Shown piece by piece: positions 35,562 through 44,483 of a stretch of DNA of 64,000 nt. The position numbers and the translations under genes were made by a program. The first letter of the stretch is position 1. Each line of letters starts with the position of its first letter. The stretch is from contig NZ_AUHC01000002.1 of the NCBI RefSeq assembly GCF_000422985.1, positions 62,001 to 126,000 of the forward strand, given 5' to 3'. The DNA is from Erythrobacter cryptus DSM 12079. Lineage in GTDB: Bacteria; Pseudomonadota; Alphaproteobacteria; Sphingomonadales; Sphingomonadaceae. The notes under the pieces were generated by a model. That model did no database searches. It was not told the origin of the DNA and saw only the letters and a program-made list of their open reading frames with translations.

Positions 35562-38402
35562 TCAGTGGGCCGCGTCCCAGCTTGCCCCGGTGCCGATCTC
35601 GACCGCGAGCGGGACGCTGAGCGTGACCGCCGGCCCGGCGGCCTCGGCCATCACCTGGCGGATGATCGGCGCGGCGGCCTCGATCTTGTCTTCGGGCAGT
35701 TCGAACACCAGTTCATCGTGCACCTGGAGCAGCATGCGCACGTCATCAAGGCCCGCCGCGGCCAGCGCCGGTTCCATGCGCACCATCGCGCGCTTGATGA
35801 TATCGGCGCTGGTGCCCTGGATCGGGGCGTTGATCGCGGCGCGCTCCGACCCCTGCCTTTCGGCCTGGTTCTTGGAATTGATCCTCGGAAACCAGGTCTT
35901 GCGGCCGAACAGGGTTTCCGAATAGCCCCGCGCCCGCACGCTCTCCAGCGTCTCGTGGATATAGCGCTGGATGCCGGGGAAGCGCTGGAAATAGGTGTCG
36001 ATCATCGCCTGCGCCTCGTCCGGCTCGACTTCTAGCCGGGCGGCAAGCCCCCAGCGCGAAATGCCGTAGAGGATGGCGAAATTGATGGTCTTGGCCCGGG
36101 CGCGGGTGTCGCGGGTGACTTCGCCGAACAGCTCCATCGCGGTGCGGGCGTGGATATCCTCGCCCGCGGCAAAGGCTGCCTTGAGGCTCTCGACATCGGC
36201 CATGTGGGCCGCGAGGCGCAGCTCGATCTGCGAATAGTCTGCCGCCAGCAGCACGTGGCCTTCCTCGGCGACGAAGGCCTGGCGGATCTGCCGGCCGATC
36301 GGGGTGCGCACCGGGATGTTCTGGAGGTTGGGATCGGTGGAAGACAGGCGCCCGGTCTGCGCGCCGACGAGGCTGTAGCTGGTGTGCACCCGCCCGGTAT
36401 CGGGGTTGATCGCCGCCTGGAGCGCATCGGTATAGGTCGATTTGAGCTTGGCAAGCTGGCGCCACTCGAGCACCAGCCGGGCGATCGGGGCGCCTTCGGC
36501 CGCCAGCCGCTCGAGCACCGCGACATCGGTGGAAAATTGCCCGCTCTTGCCCTTCCTGCCGCCCTTGTAGCCGAGCTTGTCGAACAGGATTTCGCCCAGT
36601 TGCTTGGGGCTGCCGACGGTGAACTCCTCGCCCGCGGCTTCGTGGATGGCGCGTTCGAGCCGGGCGATCTCGCCCGAAAACTCCTCGGAAAGCTGGGCGA
36701 GGCGGGCCGAATCGACCTTGATCCCGGCCCGTTCCATCCGCGCCACCACCGGGATGAGCGGGCGATCGACGCGCTCATAGATGCGCGTGCCGCCTTCGGC
36801 CGAGAGGCGCGGCTTGAGCAGGGCATGGAGCCGCCAGGTGATATCGGCATCCTCGGCGGCATAGGCGGTGGCCCGATCCAGGGGCACTTCGGCAAAGCTG
36901 ATCGCCTTCTTGCCGGTGCCGCACACCTCCTTGAAGGCGATCGGGGTGTGGCCGAGGTGGCGCGCGGACAATTCGTCCATCCCGTGCCCGCCGCCCATGC
37001 CGCCTTCGTCGCGCCCGGCATCGAGCGCGAAGCTCATCACCATCGTGTCATCGATCGGGGCAACGGCAATCCCGTGGCGGGCGAGCACGTTGAGATCATA
37101 CTTGCCGTTCTGGAACACCTTGAGCACCGCGTCATCCTCGAGCAGCGGCCGCAGCACCGCGAGGGCCTCGGCCAGCGGGATCTGCTCGGGCCGCTCGGCG
37201 AACATGTCACCCCCGCCATGGCCAAGCGGGATGTAGCAGGCATCATTGGGGCCGAGCGCGAGGCTGACCCCGACAAGCTCGGCGCGGATCGCATCGAGTG
37301 CGGATGTCTCGGTATCGACCGCCACCAGCTGCGCGGCGCGGGCGCGCGCCACCCAGGCCACGAGCCGCGCGCGGCTCTGCACGGTTTCGTAAGACCGGTG
37401 ATCGACGGGCGGCATCGCCGGGGGCGGCTGGCGCTGCGCCCCATCCGCCCCGGCCGCGGGGGCCGCGGCGGTGGTGCGGCGCGGCGGATCAAGCTCGGTG
37501 CGGCGCGCCGGGCTGCCGTGCCCGGCCTCGAGCCGGCGCAGCAGCGAGGTGAAGCCGTGCTCCTTCAGGAAGGCGGCGAGCGGTTCGGGCGGGACGGGGC
37601 CGAGCTTCATCGCCTCGAGCGGGACAGGAAGTTCGCAATCCTCCTTGAGGGTGACGAGCAGGCGGGAAAGCTCGGCATCGCCGCGCCCCTCGATCAGCCG
37701 GTCCCTGAGCTTGGAGGGCTTCATCGCCTGCGCGGCATCGAGCGCAGCGGCGAGCGAGCCGTGCTCGGCGATCAGCTTGCTCGCGGTCTTGGGACCGATG
37801 CCGTAGATGCCCGGCACGTTGTCAACGCTGTCGCCCATCAGCGCCAGCACGTCGCCCACCAGGTGGGGCGGCACGCCGAACTTCTCCTCGACCTCGGGCA
37901 GCCAGATGCGCTGGTTCTTCATCGTGTCGAGCATGTCGATGCGCGCGCCGTTTTCTTCGCCGATGAGCTGCATCAGGTCCTTGTCGGAGGAGACGATGGT
38001 CACGTCCCACCCCTGCCGCTGGGCCGCACGGGCATAGGAGGCGATGAGATCGTCGGCCTCCAGCCCCTCAACCTCGATGCAGGGCAGGCTGAAGGCGCGG
38101 GTGGCATCGCGGATCAGCGGGAATTGCGGGACGAGATCCTCGGGCGGTTCGGGCCGGTTGGCCTTGTAAAGATCGTAGATCTCGTTCCTGAAGCTTTCCG
38201 ATCCGGCATCGAGGATCACGGCAAGGTGGGTCGGGCCTTCGGCGGCATCGAGATCGGCGGCGAGCTTCCACAGCATGGTGGTGTAGCCATAGACCGCGCC
38301 CACCGGCGTTCCCTGCGGGTTGGTGAGCGGCGGCAGCCGGTGATAGGCCCGGAAGATATAGGACGAGCCATCGACGAGATAGAGGTGCTGCTTGTCGGCC
38401 AT
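35562..38402 (-). CDS. polA: DNA polymerase I
   Basis: PolA fills gaps and removes RNA primers during Okazaki maturation and repair. I chose the ATG at 38402 (MADKQHLYLVDGSSYIFRAYH), giving 946 residues. The 5'-3' exonuclease covers about 1-300 (VDGSSYIFRAYH, EADDLIAS, SSDKDLMQL, GDSVDNVPGI). The 3'-5' domain keeps its acidic residues (LVAVDTETSALDA, DDTMVMSFALDAG), so proofreading is probably active. The polymerase has SLVGAQTGRLSSTDPNLQNIP, ADYSQIELR, the O-helix RAKTINFAILYG and the final VHDELVFE. It is unlinked to other replication genes but sits beside parS. Confidence 0.97.
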   Translation of the reverse strand: MADKQHLYLVDGSSYIFRAYHRLPPLTNPQGTPVGAVYGYTTMLWKLAADLDAAEGPTHLAVILDAGSESFRNEIYDLYKANRPEPPEDLVPQFPLIRDATRAFSLPCIEVEGLEADDLIASYARAAQRQGWDVTIVSSDKDLMQLIGEENGARIDMLDTMKNQRIWLPEVEEKFGVPPHLVGDVLALMGDSVDNVPGIYGIGPKTASKLIAEHGSLAAALDAAQAMKPSKLRDRLIEGRGDAELSRLLVTLKEDCELPVPLEAMKLGPVPPEPLAAFLKEHGFTSLLRRLEAGHGSPARRTELDPPRRTTAAAPAAGADGAQRQPPPAMPPVDHRSYETVQSRARLVAWVARARAAQLVAVDTETSALDAIRAELVGVSLALGPNDACYIPLGHGGGDMFAERPEQIPLAEALAVLRPLLEDDAVLKVFQNGKYDLNVLARHGIAVAPIDDTMVMSFALDAGRDEGGMGGGHGMDELSARHLGHTPIAFKEVCGTGKKAISFAEVPLDRATAYAAEDADITWRLHALLKPRLSAEGGTRIYERVDRPLIPVVARMERAGIKVDSARLAQLSEEFSGEIARLERAIHEAAGEEFTVGSPKQLGEILFDKLGYKGGRKGKSGQFSTDVAVLERLAAEGAPIARLVLEWRQLAKLKSTYTDALQAAINPDTGRVHTSYSLVGAQTGRLSSTDPNLQNIPVRTPIGRQIRQAFVAEEGHVLLAADYSQIELRLAAHMADVESLKAAFAAGEDIHARTAMELFGEVTRDTRARAKTINFAILYGISRWGLAARLEVEPDEAQAMIDTYFQRFPGIQRYIHETLESVRARGYSETLFGRKTWFPRINSKNQAERQGSERAAINAPIQGTSADIIKRAMVRMEPALAAAGLDDVRMLLQVHDELVFELPEDKIEAAAPIIRQVMAEAAGPAVTLSVPLAVEIGTGASWDAAH

Positions 38403-38497
38403 GCCGCCTGCTAGCAGGCGCCGAGCCTTGGCGGTAGGCCCTAGCGGGGCGACGCCCCTGCGGCAGGCTACAAGCGGGCGGGCGGCCATGCCGCGGC

Positions 38498-38526
38498 TTG
38501 TCTTGCGCAGGCCAAGGCCCTAGACC
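38498..38526 (+). promoter_or_regulatory. Candidate promoter of the small lipoprotein gene
   Basis: TTGTCT (38498-38503) and TAGACC (38521-38526) are 17 bases apart. A transcript would begin near 38533 and have an 80-base leader before the ATG at 38612, which has AAGGAAGGA upstream. Confidence 0.4.
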
Positions 38527-38611
38527 GGCGGCGAACCGGACAGGAGAGCCGGTCATCCGCGCGTTGCCAATGGGGGGCGCGTTTCATTCGCACAAGGAAG
38601 GACGACACACG

Positions 38612-38890
38612 ATGCGCAAGATCATTCTCGCTGCCGCGATCGCCACTTCGGCGCTCGGCCTTGCCGCCTGCAGCCAGAAGGCGGAAACCGAAACCGACGA
38701 AGCCGTCGATGCCATGGCCGCCGATGCCGAAGCGGCCACCGATGCGGCCGTGGAAGGCGCGCAGGATGCCGCCGCGACGACCGCCGAGGGCGTCGAGGCT
38801 GCGGCCGACAAGGCTGCCGACACCGCCGAGGCCGCGGCCGACAAGGCTGCCGAAACCGCCGAAGCGGCGATGAAGGCGGCGGAGGAATAA
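38612..38890 (+). CDS. Small Ala-rich helical lipoprotein
   Basis: This encodes 92 residues: MRKIILAAAIATSALGLAAC is a lipoprotein signal with Cys20 as the lipidated residue, and the mature part is almost only Ala, Glu, Asp, Thr and Lys. It contains the repeat EAAADKAADTAEAAADKAAETAEAA, a period-11 helical pattern like that of LEA-type and stress proteins. No enzyme feature is present. A long amphipathic helix anchored to the membrane, perhaps spacing the envelope or protecting it under stress, is a reasonable inference. The gene has its own promoter candidate, a strong ribosome site AAGGAAGGA and its own terminator, so it is monocistronic and possibly highly expressed. Confidence 0.75.
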   Translation: MRKIILAAAIATSALGLAACSQKAETETDEAVDAMAADAEAATDAAVEGAQDAAATTAEGVEAAADKAADTAEAAADKAAETAEAAMKAAEE

Positions 38891-38935
38891 GCGCCGCAAG
38901 CCGGCGCTGCCCGGTCAGCCGGGCCTGCGCCATGC

Positions 38936-38968
38936 AAAGGGCGGCTGCCGCAAGGCGCCGCCCTTTTT
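38936..38968 (+). terminator. Intrinsic terminator after the small lipoprotein gene
   Basis: AAAGGGCGGC (38936-38945) pairs with GCCGCCCTTT (38957-38966), loop of 11, followed by a T run to 38968. It lies 45 bases after the lipoprotein stop and just before the convergent beta-lactamase-like gene. Confidence 0.8.
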
Positions 38969-39001
38969 GCTGCGGTGATGTTAGTGCGCCCCGGCGGGCT
39001 G

Positions 39002-40033
39002 TCAGCCGCCGGTGCCGTAGGGCGCGTTGGCCCAGTTGCGCGGCGGGCTCAACTGGGCGCGTGCGGCAAAGCCGTCATAGAGCGCCCGGGCGATCGCCGC
39101 GATGCGCTCCTCGCGCGCGGCCTTGCTGCCCTGCCCGGTGACATAGATCGCCACCGCGATCGCCCGGCCATCGGGAGTCTCGATGATGCCAATATCGCTT
39201 GAGGTATTATTGAGCGATCCGGTCTTGTGGCTGACCCGCGCCTCGAGCGGGATGTGCGCCGGGATGCGGCGCTTGCCGGTGACGGTGCGGCTCATCGCCC
39301 CGAGGATCACCGCGCGGCTTTCGGCCGAAAGGAACTCGCCGCGATAAAGCCCGGCAAGCAGGCGCACCATCGCCCGGGGCGTTGCCGCATCGCGCGGATC
39401 GATCGTGGTTGCCGGGTTGTACTCGCCATCATCGCGCACCAGCGTGGCGATGTCGCGGTTGATGCTGAACTCGTTGATCCCGTGGCGGCGCATCCAGTCG
39501 GTCACCACCGCCGGCCCGCCGACCGCGGCGAGCAGCGCATCGGTTGCCGGGTTGGACGAGCGGGTGATCATGATCTCGATGAGATCGATCGCCGGCATGT
39601 ATTGCCCCGGGCGCACCGGCGCCTTGGCCGAGGAGAACTTGGGCGAGGCCACCGGCAGCAGCAGCGGAAATTCGCTGGTGAGCGAATAGCGCCCACGCTC
39701 GACCTGCTCGAGAAAGGCGGCAGCAACCGCGATCTTGCTGGTCGAGGCCATGGGGAAAAGCTGGTCGCCCAGCACCATCACTTCCTCGCCGGTGGACAGG
39801 TCCACCGCCGCCACCCCGATCCGCCCGAGCGCGGGGTTGGCAAGCTCGGCGATGCGCTGCTGAAGGCTGCCGGCATAGATCGCATCGAAGCTCTGCGGGC
39901 TGCGCGCCTCGGTGCCGAAGGTGGCATCGAAGCTGGCCTGAAGATCATCCGCCCGCGCCGCAGCCGGGCTGGCAAGGGCGGCGAGTGCCGCGGCAAGGCC
40001 GAGCGTGCGGGCGAGGAAGCGGAAAGGGGCCAT
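39002..40033 (-). CDS. Divergent class A beta-lactamase-like serine hydrolase
   Basis: This encodes 343 residues with signal peptide MAPFRFLARTLGLAAALAALASPAAARA, so it is exported. The class A fold is clear: active Ser97 and Lys100 in MASTSKIAVA (S70-xx-K73), and K270-T-G in VSHKTGSLNN (K234-T-G). Two key places differ. The SDN loop reads SSN (159-161). By my hand alignment through the conserved R178-D179 of the omega loop, the Glu166 base is Asp202, while Asn170 is kept as Asn206. It may be a weak lactamase or a penicillin-interacting hydrolase. An N-terminal insert of about 35 residues precedes the core. No AmpR-type regulator is adjacent. Confidence 0.85.
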   Translation of the reverse strand: MAPFRFLARTLGLAAALAALASPAAARADDLQASFDATFGTEARSPQSFDAIYAGSLQQRIAELANPALGRIGVAAVDLSTGEEVMVLGDQLFPMASTSKIAVAAAFLEQVERGRYSLTSEFPLLLPVASPKFSSAKAPVRPGQYMPAIDLIEIMITRSSNPATDALLAAVGGPAVVTDWMRRHGINEFSINRDIATLVRDDGEYNPATTIDPRDAATPRAMVRLLAGLYRGEFLSAESRAVILGAMSRTVTGKRRIPAHIPLEARVSHKTGSLNNTSSDIGIIETPDGRAIAVAIYVTGQGSKAAREERIAAIARALYDGFAARAQLSPPRNWANAPYGTGG

Positions 40034-40326
40034 GGGGGGAAGGCTACTCCTCGAGCGGTTGCGCCAGACTTAACGCCGCATAGTAAGCGCGCGCGATTCG
40101 CCGCGGCAAGCCCTCGGCCCGGCGCTTGCGGCGGATGGTGCGCCCTGCGCGACCGGGTCGCCCTCGCGATGCGGCGGCGAGTCGGCGCTTGGCCGAGGCG
40201 GCTTGATGTTTCGTCGATTGCCCGTTGGGCGCAGCAGTGCCCGCCACCCGCGCAGGCTTGACTGCGGGAACGCGGCGGGCAGTCTGCGCGTCAAGCACCT
40301 GTCACAAGCTGCATCAGGGGATCTCG

Positions 40327-42666
40327 ATGACTGCCACCACCGCATCTGCCGCAAGGCGCGCGCTCGCCCTTGCGCTTCTCGCCAGCGCCTCGGCGCTTGG
40401 CCTGGCCGAGGCCGCCCGGGCCGAGGCCGCCCGCAGCGCATCCCCGCCGATCGTGCAGCCGGGCGCGCCGGGCCAGGCGAGCCGGGTGCTGAGCGCCGAG
40501 GAAGCCACGCGGCTTGCCAGCGCCAGCTTCACCCCGGCGGACGTCGCCTTCATGCAGCACATGATCGTCCACCACCAGCAGGCGCTCGACATGGCGGAGC
40601 TGGTCAAGGCGCGCACCAACACCACCCAGCTGCTCGACATCGCCGGGCGGATCGAGGCCGGGCAGGCCGACGAGATCGCCTTCATGAAGGAATGGCTGAC
40701 CAAGCGCGGCGCGCCGATCGCGGACCCGGCGCTCGCCGGCCACGGCGCCCATCTCCACCACATGATGGCCGGGATGGCGAGCCCTGAGGAGATGAAGGCG
40801 TTGGCCGCGGCCAAGGGGGCGGACTTCGATCGCATGTTCCTCAGCCTCATGATCGCGCATCACGAAGGCGCGGTGAAGATGGTCAATGACCTGCTCGATG
40901 AGGACGGCACCGCCGCCGACCCCGAGCTGTTCCGCTTCGTCAGCGATATCGAGGCCGAGCAGAAGGGCGAGATCGAGCGGATGGATCGGTTGCTTGCCAG
41001 CCTCTCGTCCGATCCGCGCTCGGGCCTTGCCGCCGGCTTCGACAATGCCGGGGAGGCGATTGCAAACCTCGTCAAGGTGGCGAGCCTTGCCAAGCCCGCC
41101 GGGTTCTTCAACCCCGACAACCCGGCCGATCTGCGCCCGCCGGCCGCGCCCAGGAAAGACAAGCCCGCCGCCGCGCCCGAAGCCGCGGCCGAGACCAGCG
41201 CGCCCGCGGCCGATGGCAATGCGGCCGATGCCCCCGCCGAGGCCGCGGGCGACCCTGAGCGGGGCGAGGAGGAAAGCCTTACCGAATTTGCCGAACGCTC
41301 GCCCCTGCTTGATTTCGCCAATACCGACATGGCCTTCTTTGGCGATGTGCTGGTGGCCGGCTCCTACCACGGCTTCAACATCTATCACCTCGGGGCCGAT
41401 GGCGTGCCCAGCCTGGTGAGCAGCGTGGTGTGCCCGGGCGGGCAGGGCGATGTCTCGGTCTACGGCAATATCCTGGTGATGAGCGTCGAGCAGACCCGCG
41501 CTCGGCTCGATTGCGGGCTTGAAGGTGCCCCGGGCAAGGTCAACCCCGAGCGCTTCCGCGGCCTCAGGATCTTCGACATTTCCGACCTTGCCGCCCCCCG
41601 CCAGGTCGGCGCGGTGCAGACCTGCCGGGGCAGCCACACCCATTCGATCGTGAGCGCCGATGAGACGCGCCTCATCGTCTATAATTCGGGCACGGCGGGC
41701 ATCCGCGAGGAGGCCGAACTGCCCGGCTGCGTGGGCGAGGTTCCGGGTGATACCCGCACCGCGCTGTTCTCGGTCGATGTGATCGAGATTCCGCTGGCCG
41801 ATCCGTCCAAGGCGCGGATCGTCAAGTCGCCGCGGGTCTTTGCCGATGAGACCACCGGCGAGATCGCCGGCCTGTGGCGCGGGGGCGATCATGGCGAGGG
41901 CACGCAGCGCACCGCGCCCACCGATCACTGCCACGACATCACCGTCTTCCCGGCGCGCAAGATCGCCGCCGGGGCCTGTTCGGGCAACGGCATCCTGTTC
42001 GACATTTCCGATCCGCTCAATCCCCGGCGCATCGATGTCGCCACCGATCCCACCTTTGCCTATTGGCATTCGGCCACCTTCAACAATGATGGCACCAAGG
42101 TGATCTTCACCGACGAATGGGGCGGGGGCGGGCGCCCGCGCTGCCGCGCCTCGGACCCCAAGACCTGGGGGGCGAACGCGATCTACGACATCGTCGATGG
42201 CAAGCTCGTTTTCCGCGCCCATTACAAGATGCCCGCCCCGCAGAGCGACAAGGAGAACTGCGTCGCCCACAATGGCTCGATCATCCCCGTGCCGGGGCGC
42301 GACCTGTTTGCCCAGGCCTGGTATCAGGGCGGGCTTTCCGTGATGGATTTCACCGACAGCGCCAATCCCAAGGAGATCGCCTATTTCGACCGCGGCCCGA
42401 TCGATGACAAGCAGCTGGTGCTTGGGGGCTACTGGTCGGTCTATTGGTATGGCGGGCACCTCTATGGCACCGAGATCACCCGCGGGATCGATGTCTTTGC
42501 CCTCGTGCCGAGCGCGCATCTGACCGCGGCGGAAATCGCCGCGGCCAAGGCCGCGCGCTATCCCGACCAGCGCTTCAATCCGCAGACCCAGACCCAGGTG
42601 ACCTGGGACGAGGCGGTAATCAAGGCCGCGGCGGCGAGCCGCAAGGCGGCGCGCAAGCGCGGGTGA
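40327..42666 (+). CDS. Secreted DUF305-LVIVD fusion protein
   Basis: This encodes 779 residues from the ATG at 40327, with signal peptide ending near ARAEA. Residues of about 60-240 form a DUF305 ferritin-like four-helix domain with two metal-type motifs: FMQHMIVHHQQALDMAELV and LMIAHHEGAVKMV. A Pro/Ala/Asp linker (about 270-315) leads to a C-terminal propeller of LVIVD-type repeats (FFGDVLVAGSYHGFNIYHL, RGLRIFDISDLAAPRQVG, NGILFDISDPLNPRRID, GGLSVMDFTDSANPKEI). The His/Met-rich DUF305 part suggests binding of copper or iron in the periplasm or outside; the propeller likely binds a partner. Neither function is proved. About 290 bases upstream hold no gene. Confidence 0.85.
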   Translation: MTATTASAARRALALALLASASALGLAEAARAEAARSASPPIVQPGAPGQASRVLSAEEATRLASASFTPADVAFMQHMIVHHQQALDMAELVKARTNTTQLLDIAGRIEAGQADEIAFMKEWLTKRGAPIADPALAGHGAHLHHMMAGMASPEEMKALAAAKGADFDRMFLSLMIAHHEGAVKMVNDLLDEDGTAADPELFRFVSDIEAEQKGEIERMDRLLASLSSDPRSGLAAGFDNAGEAIANLVKVASLAKPAGFFNPDNPADLRPPAAPRKDKPAAAPEAAAETSAPAADGNAADAPAEAAGDPERGEEESLTEFAERSPLLDFANTDMAFFGDVLVAGSYHGFNIYHLGADGVPSLVSSVVCPGGQGDVSVYGNILVMSVEQTRARLDCGLEGAPGKVNPERFRGLRIFDISDLAAPRQVGAVQTCRGSHTHSIVSADETRLIVYNSGTAGIREEAELPGCVGEVPGDTRTALFSVDVIEIPLADPSKARIVKSPRVFADETTGEIAGLWRGGDHGEGTQRTAPTDHCHDITVFPARKIAAGACSGNGILFDISDPLNPRRIDVATDPTFAYWHSATFNNDGTKVIFTDEWGGGGRPRCRASDPKTWGANAIYDIVDGKLVFRAHYKMPAPQSDKENCVAHNGSIIPVPGRDLFAQAWYQGGLSVMDFTDSANPKEIAYFDRGPIDDKQLVLGGYWSVYWYGGHLYGTEITRGIDVFALVPSAHLTAAEIAAAKAARYPDQRFNPQTQTQVTWDEAVIKAAAASRKAARKRG

Positions 42667-42771
42667 GCGCTTGCGCCCCCCTTGTGGGGCGCGTCTGGTG
42701 CGGTGCGCTGCACAATTTGCCATTTACGCGCGCGCGCCAGACGCTAAGGGGCGCTGAGCAGGAGGCGAAAC

Positions 42772-43803
42772 GTGAACTGCGCCAGTCCCATTGCACCGCC
42801 GATCGAATTGTCCGTGCTGGTTCCGGTCTATAACGAGGAGGCCGGGCTTGATGCGCTGATCGCCCGGGTGATCCCGGTGTGCGAGAGCCTGTTCGGCGAC
42901 CGTTTCGAGCTGGTGCTCGTCAATGATGGCTCGCGCGATCGCAGCTGGCCGATCATCTGCGCGCATGTCGACCGCGATCCGCGCATCCGCGGCATCAACC
43001 TGTCGCGCAACCACGGCCACCAGCTGGCGCTTTCGGCCGGGCTTGCCCATGTGCGCGGCGAGCTGGTGTTCGTGCTCGATGCCGATCTGCAGGATCCGCC
43101 CGAACTCTTGGGCCCGATGCTCGCCAAGATCCGCGAAGGCTATGATGTGGCCTATGGCCAGCGCATCAAGCGCCACGGCGAGACCGCCTTCAAGCGCGGC
43201 ACCGCGGCGCTGTTCTACCGCCTGCTCGATCGGCTGGTCGACACCCATATTCCCCGCGACACCGGCGATTTCCGGCTGATGACCAGGCGGGTGGTCGATC
43301 AGCTCAACGCCATGCCCGAACGCTATCGCTTCGTGCGCGGCATGGTGAGCTGGATCGGCTTTGAACAGGCGGCGGTGCCCTATGAGCGCGATCCGCGCTT
43401 TGCCGGGGAGACGCATTATCCGCTGGCCAAGATGGTGGCCCTTGCCGTGGATGCGGTGACGAGCTTTTCGGTGGTGCCGCTGCGCCTGGCTTCGCACCTT
43501 GGCATGGTCTTCGGGCTGATGGGGCTGCTCGGCCTCATCTGGATCGTGGCGGTGTGGCTCGCCGGGGGCACGGTGCAGGGCTGGGCCAGCCTTGCCTCGC
43601 TGGTGCTGATCATCGGCAGCGTGCAACTGCTGGTGCTCGGCGTCTTTGGCGAATATCTCGGGCGCATGTACATGGAATCCAAGCGCCGCCCGCTCTACAT
43701 CATCGCCGAACTGCGCGGCCAGCCGGCGGCGAGTGCCGAGGCCGGGGCGCCGGTGCGCGCGCTCGAGGAGGAATTGCAGGAGCGCATCGGTGTCGCCGGC
43801 TGA
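42772..43803 (+). CDS. Family 2 glycosyltransferase, polyprenyl-phosphate sugar type (DPM1/GtrB-like)
   Basis: This encodes 343 residues from a GTG with GGAGG six to ten bases upstream. The GT2 catalytic domain has VLVPVYNEEAGL, VLVNDGSRDRSW, the DxD-like VLDADLQDPPE, and the acceptor region DTGDFRLMTRRVVDQL with ERYRFVRGMVSWIG. Two C-terminal membrane helices (about 235-300) and GEYLGRMYMESKRRPLY are typical of enzymes that load a sugar on undecaprenyl phosphate on the cytoplasmic side. With the GtrA-type flippase and the multi-pass protein downstream this makes a lipid-linked sugar route for decorating a surface glycan. The sugar is unknown. Confidence 0.92.
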   Translation: MNCASPIAPPIELSVLVPVYNEEAGLDALIARVIPVCESLFGDRFELVLVNDGSRDRSWPIICAHVDRDPRIRGINLSRNHGHQLALSAGLAHVRGELVFVLDADLQDPPELLGPMLAKIREGYDVAYGQRIKRHGETAFKRGTAALFYRLLDRLVDTHIPRDTGDFRLMTRRVVDQLNAMPERYRFVRGMVSWIGFEQAAVPYERDPRFAGETHYPLAKMVALAVDAVTSFSVVPLRLASHLGMVFGLMGLLGLIWIVAVWLAGGTVQGWASLASLVLIIGSVQLLVLGVFGEYLGRMYMESKRRPLYIIAELRGQPAASAEAGAPVRALEEELQERIGVAG

Positions 43804-44479
43804 ATTCGATGCCTATGTCGATGATTACGATGCCCAGCACGCCGCCTCGATCAGGCTGAGCGGCGAGGCGCCGGATTTCTTTGCCGAATACAAGGTTGCC
43901 GCGGCGGCGCGCGATCTCGCCCGGCAGGGGATCGTCCCCCGTCGGATCATGGATTTCGGCGCCGGGGCGGGCAACAGCGTCGCCCCGCTCCAGCGCCACT
44001 TTCCCGAGGCTGCGCTCACCTGTGTCGATGTTTCGGCCGCATCGCTGGCGCGCTGCCGCAGCCGGGCGCAAAGGCCGGTTGAAACCGTGTGCTATGATGG
44101 CGCGCGCCTGCCCTTTGCCGCGGCGAGCTTCGATCTCGTCTTTACCGCCTGCGTCTTCCACCACATCCCCGCCGATCAGCACATAGCCCTCCTTGTCGAG
44201 ATCCGCCGCACGCTTGCCCCGGATGGGCGGCTGGTGCTGTTCGAGCACAACCCCTGGAACCCGCTCACCCGCCATGCGGTGGCCACCTGCCCGTTTGATC
44301 GCAATGCCGTGCTGATTTCCGGGCCAGAGATGAAGCGGCGGGTGCAGGCGGCGGGCTTTGCCGATGTGCGGCTGACCTGGCGGCTGTTCTTCCCCGGCCC
44401 CTTGGCGATGCTGCGCCCGCTCGAGGCCGGGCTCGGCTGGTTGCCGCTCGGCGCGCAATACAGCCTGATGGCGCGCTGA
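43790..44479 (+). CDS. Class I SAM-dependent methyltransferase
   Basis: This encodes 229 residues from the GTG at 43790 (VSPAEFDAYVDDYDAQHA), which has AGGAG seven bases upstream and overlaps the glycosyltransferase by 14 bases. The SAM motif is IMDFGAGAGNSVAPL, followed by CVDVSAASL, then FDLVFTACVFHHIP and LAPDGRLVLFEHNPWNPLTR of the Methyltransf_11/25 group. The target is unknown. Its place between a sugar transferase and a flippase suggests methylation of a glycan or its lipid carrier precursor; small-molecule substrates are also possible. The GtrA gene starts four bases after its stop. Confidence 0.85.
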   Translation: MSPAEFDAYVDDYDAQHAASIRLSGEAPDFFAEYKVAAAARDLARQGIVPRRIMDFGAGAGNSVAPLQRHFPEAALTCVDVSAASLARCRSRAQRPVETVCYDGARLPFAAASFDLVFTACVFHHIPADQHIALLVEIRRTLAPDGRLVLFEHNPWNPLTRHAVATCPFDRNAVLISGPEMKRRVQAAGFADVRLTWRLFFPGPLAMLRPLEAGLGWLPLGAQYSLMAR

Positions 44480-44483
44480 AGCG

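Noticed and set aside
40034..40326. Gene in the gap between the beta-lactamase-like gene and the DUF305 gene
   Set aside because: The possible frames are Arg-rich shadows with no start signal; the region probably holds only divergent promoters.
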